This document shows, in pieces, positions 59,097-64,000 of a stretch of DNA of 64,000 nucleotides. A program made the position numbers and the translations under genes. The first letter of the stretch is position 1, and the number at the start of each line of letters is the position of its first letter. The stretch comes from Terriglobia bacterium (lineage in GTDB: Bacteria; Acidobacteriota; Terriglobia; Acidiferrales; UBA7541): contig JAIQEW010000011.1 of the NCBI GenBank assembly GCA_020073605.1, forward strand, positions 186,001 through 250,000. Reading direction: 5' to 3'. The notes under the pieces were generated by a model. It saw only the letters and a list, made by a program, of their open reading frames with translations, made no database searches and was not told the DNA's origin.

Positions 59097-62000
59097 TCAG
59101 TGGCTGAACCAGTGATCTCTGTCCGCGATGTCGGCGACCGGAACCGTCCGCCTTGCAACCTCAATTCTGTACCTGTCTACGGCAGGGTTAACGAGATAGC
59201 TAGGATAATCGGTAGGAGAGTCCAGAATCTTCTCAGCAATTGAGACAGGCATCGGCTTTTGTTTTTCACGCCTCCTACTGTCAATGCGATACGGCATGTA
59301 CGGGTTCGATTCTCCCAACGCGTAGCATTGTCGGATCACTTCAAGATTTGGATTCCATTTGTCGGTACCGAAGTGGTTTAGGTCGAGCGCGTATCTAACA
59401 GCAAACTCCAGCACCTGCGGTTCCGCGTCGAGTCGTTTCTGTAAGCATTTTCGGTAAACCAGCATCGCTGTGTGATCGCCTCCTCTCAGGGCCAGGACAC
59501 AGGCCATCCGCGCTGAGATGCTTGCTGGAATGTCCGACGTCTTCAAAGGAACAACCTTGTGACCTTTTACCCTCCTAGGTAGTTGGCACTCTTCTGCGGT
59601 GTCGTATATCCAGGTCCAGTCCTTCGTTCGGAATGCGTCTAAGAGTTCGCCGACACGTCCGGAGTGCTGGGCAAGCACTTTCGGATCTGCCAGCGCCACC
59701 ATAACCATGCACACAAAGCGGCGGTCTTCGTTCGTTGACGTGGAGCTTAGCTGGTTCGCCCAATAGTTCGGATCATCCGCTCGACGTGACCCGAAGAGCA
59801 CACGCTGACAAAGGGGGCGCGTCTTGTCTATGAGGTCGGGGGAGTCAGAGGTTCTGTCGCGTTGTACGACATATGTCGACAGTACGGCCAGATGTTGCCA
59901 TTTCTTGGTTTCTCCCCACAGATTCCTACCCGTTTCCACAATTGTATTCCAAGGTTGCAGATCGGTGGTCCAATCGAGATCTTGACGAACTCGTTCCCGA
60001 TCGACGACTTCCACAAAATGCTTGCATTTGGGATAGTTGACGTATGATTCCGTGCCCTTTGACAGCGGGAGCGTATCAGGATCTAGCTCGAGTCCATAGT
60101 ATCTACTTATTGCCTGATTCAGTCCTCCGGGGCCTCTATGCATGTATGCGCTTTGGTAGAGTGTGGGGCTAGCCGCGTAGCAAAAGCTGCCGAGAATAGA
60201 TTTCACGGACGGCCCGCGATACGGTAGTTGAATACTCCCGTTCAGAGTTTCATCGACGGCCGCGTCAAACTTGCTCTCACTATCCTCCAAGAAATCAAAC
60301 CTGCCAGATTGGCACAAAGACTGGATGGCGTCGACATCGTGTTCTGCAGAGGGAAAGAGGCTGTTGACATCGCTGAGGGCGAGCGTCGGCAACACCTTGA
60401 GCACTAATCCATGCTCCAACCACGTTTTTCGCCTACTAGGCGAGCTGCTTCTGAAATGGTGAATCCACTTCGAAGACAGGTCGTCTGGGGATTCCGAGTT
60501 TAAGTTGAGGAACCGCAAAAGGTCCGAAACAAGGCCTTTCGGATGATACTTTTCCAGGAATACAAAGCATCGATCTATTAATTCCTCTCTACCACATTTT
60601 GCGGGAAGCGGGGGAAGATGTCTAAACTCGCGCCCACGTCGGATGTCAGAGTTTAGAGCCAACAATCGACGGAACCCCTTGGGCTCAAACAGAAGATCAA
60701 CTACTTGGTGAACCGATCTGGGATTTTGATTGAAAACCCAATCCGCGAGGAGCGTAATGGCTAGCTCTCTTGGGTCGGAGATTCGGTCGTACCCCTCCTC
60801 GGCTGATAGAGCCTGTATCCTCTCAACGAGGGAAGGCAGCTCACCTTTGCTGTAGCATCCCGCGTAGAATCTCGTGACGTTTAACCAGTAGAAATTCCTC
60901 GCAATCGCGTCGAAACGGTCCGGGCGCGGTCCGGGCTTCTCTTTTCCTGGAGACGAATGAGGAGCGGTGTAGAACAGGAAGCACGCGGCGAAGTACTCCC
61001 TGAGTGGCTGTACTTCGAATTCGAAAGTCCCTTGGACTCTTGATACGAGGGCCACGACGCGCTCCACCATGCCCGTAAAAAGCTGGTCCGCAAGCGTTGG
61101 ATCGTATCCCTCCTTGCGTAGATAGTCAGCCACCACCGTTTGCAGGCGATCCTGTGAGATGCTTGCCCGTGCTTTCCCCTTCTCCGACTCCGAATGAAGG
61201 AGCCAGGCCAAATATCTGTGGAGTTCCACCAACAAGTCGCGGTGTTCCCGAACAACGGAGCTCTTTTCGGATTCGCGATTAAAGAAGAGCTCCATATAGA
61301 AGTCATAGAGCGCCGTTCTCTTGTCTGGCAAGGAAGAGCCCCGCGTAAGGATAAGGCTGAGCAAGATCGCAAGTTGCATCGGGTTTCTCGCCAAATCTCG
61401 AAGATGCGGTTGTTCCAACTTCGATTCCAAAACCTGCCGAAACTCCGTTCTTAACTTCTTGTCGAGACGCCGAGCGGCCATCCAGAGTTCCGCGTAACGC
61501 AGAATCAACTCGGGAGAAAGGGCAACCAGTTGCAGATATGTGTATTCCTTTTCCGGCATGCCGGGAGAGTTGGCGAATGCGGCGGGCCGGCTGGTTACGA
61601 TCGTTTGCAGTGATGCAGAGTTTTGCGCAAGCCTCTTGACTCCCTCTGCGATTTCACTCACCACGTTTCTCCGGGTAGGGATGTCGGCCACCTCGTCCAG
61701 ACCATCGAAAACGAGCAGAAGAGCGCTAATGCGGGCAACCGCGAGGAGGTCATCCGCGCTGAAACTGGTGCCACCGGACTGGTGGCTGATAAGAAAGGCG
61801 AGGAACCCCTCTAGCGATCTGCGTTGACCCACGATTGCATGATCGGATTCCTTGACGAACGGGTTCCTTCCCGCCAGCCAGGTAGCAAAATCTCGCAGGT
61901 CAACTCGTATCGGGAGTCTGACCGGGACATCGCGATGCTGAGGAGGTATGCTTGCCAGTGCCGCGGACATTTGCAGCAGTTTCATCCGGTGAACTTGGCA

Positions 62001-62903
62001 AATGTATTGCGCCACCGTCGATTTGCCTTGTCCCGGCGCGCCTTCGAGAACGACCTTCGGAAAGCGGGATGCGGTACGACGGCGTAGCAGAAAGGCTGCC
62101 GCCCCCACCGGTTCGTCTTCGCGTACTGCGGAATGGAATTGGAGGGCGTAGTTCTGCGCGCTATCTGCTTCTGCGTAGTCGAAATTATCGCTGAACTGAA
62201 TCGGCGTCTGCGACGCTTCGCGAAAGTGTTTTGCAAATTCTCCATCCCGCGGTAAAAGCGGAACGTCAATGAATAGCTCGAGAAGTTTGTTCTGGAGCTC
62301 GACTTGTTTAAAGCGCACCTCCTCGTCGACTTCATACTGTTGTCGAAGAAATGCCAAGATCGACGAAGTTCGGCGCTCGCGATGTTCACTCAGGCCCGAT
62401 TCGACGATCGCTCTCAGTATGTCGGGACCTGACATTAGTTCTGGGTAGACCCATTTCAGCGACCACGTGATGTCTAGCCGTCTGTTGACGTCATCTCGCC
62501 ACCAGCACATGGCTGGTACTTTGAGGTGCTCGCTGAGGATCTCATTTACTTTATCTATGCTTCCACTTTCGAGGTGCCCTGTACCGGGGACGTTTGTCAG
62601 AAGGTAGTATCCGCGGGCGCCCTTTGGTATGAGCTTCGAGAGTTTTGGCGCCTCCTCTTTAACAATTCCCAGAAGCCACTTGTGGGGATCTGGTTCGGCA
62701 AGCGGCTTGTGGAGAAACTTGACTTGATAGACTGAAAACGGCGCCGATTTCTTAGCACGCATGGCTCTAACAGCGTCCCGGCCACCATCAGCTTGTCCGA
62801 TAGGAAAGCATTGCATGTCAGGGTGCTCCCTAGCGAGCAACGACTGACACAGCTGCTGGAATCGGTCCGGGCCAAGATTTTCTAGAGGATAGTCCACAGA
62901 CAT
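59097..62903 (-). CDS. Nuclease-NACHT NTPase fusion, probable NLR-like anti-phage protein
   Basis: 1268 residues. Residues 1-150 look like an Mrr/PD-(D/E)XK nuclease domain: LENLGPDRFQQLCQSLL, then GQADGGRDA (D39/D43) and YQVKF (Q60-x-K62), the order of catalytic residues in that fold. Residues about 280-600 are a NACHT-type STAND NTPase with Walker A EGAPGQGKSTVAQYI (K294, S295) and extended Walker B LLLVFDGLDEVAD (D400, D403/E404). The remaining 660 residues have no motif I can name and would be the sensor. This order (effector, NTPase, sensor) matches Avs and bNACHT defence proteins. It is a single gene of lower GC inside the island; no partner gene is adjacent. The ligand is unknown. Confidence 0.8.
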   Translation of the reverse strand: MSVDYPLENLGPDRFQQLCQSLLAREHPDMQCFPIGQADGGRDAVRAMRAKKSAPFSVYQVKFLHKPLAEPDPHKWLLGIVKEEAPKLSKLIPKGARGYYLLTNVPGTGHLESGSIDKVNEILSEHLKVPAMCWWRDDVNRRLDITWSLKWVYPELMSGPDILRAIVESGLSEHRERRTSSILAFLRQQYEVDEEVRFKQVELQNKLLELFIDVPLLPRDGEFAKHFREASQTPIQFSDNFDYAEADSAQNYALQFHSAVREDEPVGAAAFLLRRRTASRFPKVVLEGAPGQGKSTVAQYICQVHRMKLLQMSAALASIPPQHRDVPVRLPIRVDLRDFATWLAGRNPFVKESDHAIVGQRRSLEGFLAFLISHQSGGTSFSADDLLAVARISALLLVFDGLDEVADIPTRRNVVSEIAEGVKRLAQNSASLQTIVTSRPAAFANSPGMPEKEYTYLQLVALSPELILRYAELWMAARRLDKKLRTEFRQVLESKLEQPHLRDLARNPMQLAILLSLILTRGSSLPDKRTALYDFYMELFFNRESEKSSVVREHRDLLVELHRYLAWLLHSESEKGKARASISQDRLQTVVADYLRKEGYDPTLADQLFTGMVERVVALVSRVQGTFEFEVQPLREYFAACFLFYTAPHSSPGKEKPGPRPDRFDAIARNFYWLNVTRFYAGCYSKGELPSLVERIQALSAEEGYDRISDPRELAITLLADWVFNQNPRSVHQVVDLLFEPKGFRRLLALNSDIRRGREFRHLPPLPAKCGREELIDRCFVFLEKYHPKGLVSDLLRFLNLNSESPDDLSSKWIHHFRSSSPSRRKTWLEHGLVLKVLPTLALSDVNSLFPSAEHDVDAIQSLCQSGRFDFLEDSESKFDAAVDETLNGSIQLPYRGPSVKSILGSFCYAASPTLYQSAYMHRGPGGLNQAISRYYGLELDPDTLPLSKGTESYVNYPKCKHFVEVVDRERVRQDLDWTTDLQPWNTIVETGRNLWGETKKWQHLAVLSTYVVQRDRTSDSPDLIDKTRPLCQRVLFGSRRADDPNYWANQLSSTSTNEDRRFVCMVMVALADPKVLAQHSGRVGELLDAFRTKDWTWIYDTAEECQLPRRVKGHKVVPLKTSDIPASISARMACVLALRGGDHTAMLVYRKCLQKRLDAEPQVLEFAVRYALDLNHFGTDKWNPNLEVIRQCYALGESNPYMPYRIDSRRREKQKPMPVSIAEKILDSPTDYPSYLVNPAVDRYRIEVARRTVPVADIADRDHWFSH

Positions 62904-63122
62904 TTCCTATTCAGAGGGAAGGCGGGTGGCCCAGGCTTTCGCGTTTCTGGACACTCGGCTCGCTCACGAACACCGCAGGGCATGATACCATCGCGGCACT
63001 TCACTTGAGGGTACGTTGTTGCGGGTGCCGCATGCTCGGTTTGTGAGCGTGGGGATTTTCGGTCTTCTGTCATGCCGAAACGCGTTGAATGCATCTACAA
63101 AAAGCACGAACCGGAGGACCAT

Positions 63123-63148
63123 GCCGCGCTAAAGAACGCGGCGCTACG
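63123..63148 (-). repeat. REP-like unit with compensated stem
   Basis: GCCGCGCTAAAGAACGCGGC then GCTACG. Compared with the usual GCCGGGCTAAAGGACCCGGC form, both arms have changed together (GGG/CCC to GCG/CGC), which preserves the hairpin. Confidence 0.6.
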
Positions 63149-63156
63149 AAGGCAAC

Positions 63157-63202
63157 AGCAGGTCCCTCGTCGGCCAGAGTGCGGCCTCGCTCGGGATGAC
63201 AA
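63157..63202 (-). repeat. 46-bp interspersed repeat, copy B
   Basis: Reverse complement of 29872-29917 with three mismatches. See the entry at 29872. Confidence 0.75.
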
Positions 63203-63281
63203 CGTAAAGAGAAGACGCCCTCCTTCCGCCGAGGGCGGCGGATGCACAATTCGCGCATGGGAGGCATGCGCCACTAGAAAG

Positions 63282-63348
63282 ATGCCGGGCTAAAGGACCC
63301 GGCGCTACGTTGGAATCTTCAAGAAAGAGTCTAAGCAGGGCGCGGCGG
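63282..63348 (+). repeat. 67-bp direct repeat, right copy
   Basis: Same sequence and orientation as 57747-57813 with one mismatch. It includes an inverted REP unit (63284-63311). It ends 33 nt before the MarR gene stop. Confidence 0.85.
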
Positions 63349-63381
63349 GCGACCCTGGATTTCCTCCTCTGGCCCTTGCCC

Positions 63382-63933
63382 TTACTCGTCCACATCCTCG
63401 AGCGTGATCTCCTTGATAAATTTCAAGAAATCTCCCTCGCGCAGCTTCCGGCAAAGCTCGATCAATGTTCCCTGTTGCCGGTAGCTGAGGACGCGCATAT
63501 GCGCCTTCGCCACCTTCGCCTGATGCGGCACCACGCTCTCGACGAACTTCGCGCCCGCCGGCGTCAGGCTTACCATGCCGATTCGCCGTCCCTCCCTCCG
63601 TTTCCCTCGAAGAGCGATCGGTATGCGGCTTTCCCTGGTCGGCCGAAGCGGAAGCGTCACGATTTCCTGGCGCACGCATCCCGATTTCTCCAGGCTAAGG
63701 ATCGTGGCCGCCATATTCGCCCGCTCGCGCATGCGTCGCTCGGCGGCCTTCACGATGCTCATCGGACCTTCGCGGTGCAGCATCAAGAGCAGCCGGAATT
63801 CCTCGGTCGTGATGCCGAACGTTTCGAGCGGACCCCGCAGCTCCTTCCGGATCCAGTCCGCCGTGTCCACCAGATCGAGATAGGCCGCGAAAGCTCGCTG
63901 CGTCTTCTCTTTTTGCCTCGGCCGGTCGCTCAT
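63382..63933 (-). CDS. MarR-family transcriptional regulator
   Basis: 183 residues from the ATG at 63933 (MSDRPRQKEKTQRAF). The winged-helix region has FGITTEEFRLLLMLHREGPMSIVKAAER and MAATILSLEKSGCVRQE, then a wing with RIGMVSLTPAGAKFV. The last pattern is the MarR D/GxRxxxxxLTxxG signature. The dimerisation helices are at both ends. The ligand and target genes are unknown. Upstream, an alternative ATG at 63951 is in frame. Confidence 0.85.
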   Translation of the reverse strand: MSDRPRQKEKTQRAFAAYLDLVDTADWIRKELRGPLETFGITTEEFRLLLMLHREGPMSIVKAAERRMRERANMAATILSLEKSGCVRQEIVTLPLRPTRESRIPIALRGKRREGRRIGMVSLTPAGAKFVESVVPHQAKVAKAHMRVLSYRQQGTLIELCRKLREGDFLKFIKEITLEDVDE

Positions 63934-64000
63934 CCACAAAAGGCTACACAAAAGCTCGCCTTTTGGGGGTTTTCATCCCCGTAAAGACGGCTTATGGGAG

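Larger units (their letters stand above)
62904..63381. other. Repeat region between the nuclease-NACHT and MarR genes
   Basis: 478 nt without a supportable gene. It holds a GCGGGTGGCCCAGGCTTTCG repeat (62922-62941), a REP-like unit with altered arms (63123-63148), the 46-bp interspersed repeat (63157-63202), a GCATGGGAGGCATG string (63255-63268) and the right 67-bp repeat (63282-63348). The promoter of the NACHT gene should be in the part nearest 62904, but I see no convincing hexamers. Confidence 0.55.

Noticed and set aside
58880-59164. Small minus-strand frame downstream of the nuclease-NACHT gene as a possible partner
   Set aside because: It overlaps the 3' end of that gene and a known repeat (58916-58951), is Arg/Gly/Ser-rich and has no start signal.
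57747-63348. Possible CRISPR array from repeated hairpin units
   Set aside because: The units are in mixed orientation, irregularly spaced by 40 bp to several kb, and have no uniform spacers. No cas genes are present. They fit a REP family instead.

Overview
The window is a stretch of GC-rich chromosome from a Gram-negative-type bacterium, most likely an acidobacterium. This is inferred from the complete division and cell-wall (dcw) cluster with mraZ at its head, a meso-DAP-type MurE, an FtsI with a C-terminal PASTA domain, secreted proteins carrying the Ig-like module common in that phylum, a DUF3106 protein, and many short palindromic intergenic repeats. No rRNA is present, so the assignment rests on gene content alone.

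Layout. 1-12.6 kb (minus strand): dcw operon mraZ-rsmH-ftsL-ftsI-murE-murF-mraY-murD-ftsW-murG-murC, with murC running off the left edge. A sigma70-type promoter and MraZ-box operator precede it. 12.8-17.1 kb (minus): an ECF sigma factor, zinc-finger anti-sigma and DUF3106 operon, a DUF1569 protein, a ZIP metal transporter and YchF. 17.3-32.9 kb (mostly plus): a pyruvate-kinase-like protein, AlkA, tRNA-Val, a MoxR/DUF58/transglutaminase cluster with mutY inside it, an alkaline-ceramidase-like membrane protein, a secreted protein, a K+ channel with RCK domains, RimO and an acyl-CoA-dehydrogenase-fold flavoprotein. 32.9-38.7 kb: small genes of unknown function, a secreted phosphoesterase-like protein, yacG-pgpA and an IPT/NHL-type protein. 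38.9-49.6 kb: cinA-thpR-plsY, an HD-GYP sensor, ftsY-ribD-ribE with overlapping genes, an APC permease, an MlaF-like ATPase and mobA. 49.9-55.4 kb: a histidine kinase and NtrC-type response regulator pair, then CIRCE-controlled groES-groEL.

55.4-63.4 kb is an accessory island of visibly lower GC. It holds three membrane or membrane-anchored proteins of unknown function, a REP-associated tyrosine transposase (RAYT) surrounded by its probable REP repeats, and one 1268-residue protein joining a PD-(D/E)XK-like nuclease domain to a NACHT NTPase. A 67-bp direct repeat (one mismatch) lies on each side of the RAYT-NACHT segment. The groEL 3' end and its terminator have near-identical copies inside the island. 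The nuclease-NACHT protein is the best candidate for an undescribed system: a single-gene, NLR-like anti-phage receptor in a repeat-bounded cassette. A MarR regulator closes the window.

Other points of interest: the sigma54-type response regulator has an in-frame loss of about 65 residues in its AAA+ domain, removing sensor I and the arginine-finger region; the pyruvate-kinase-like protein lacks the regulatory C-domain and has altered cation-site residues; and several short palindromes recur with compensatory stem changes.
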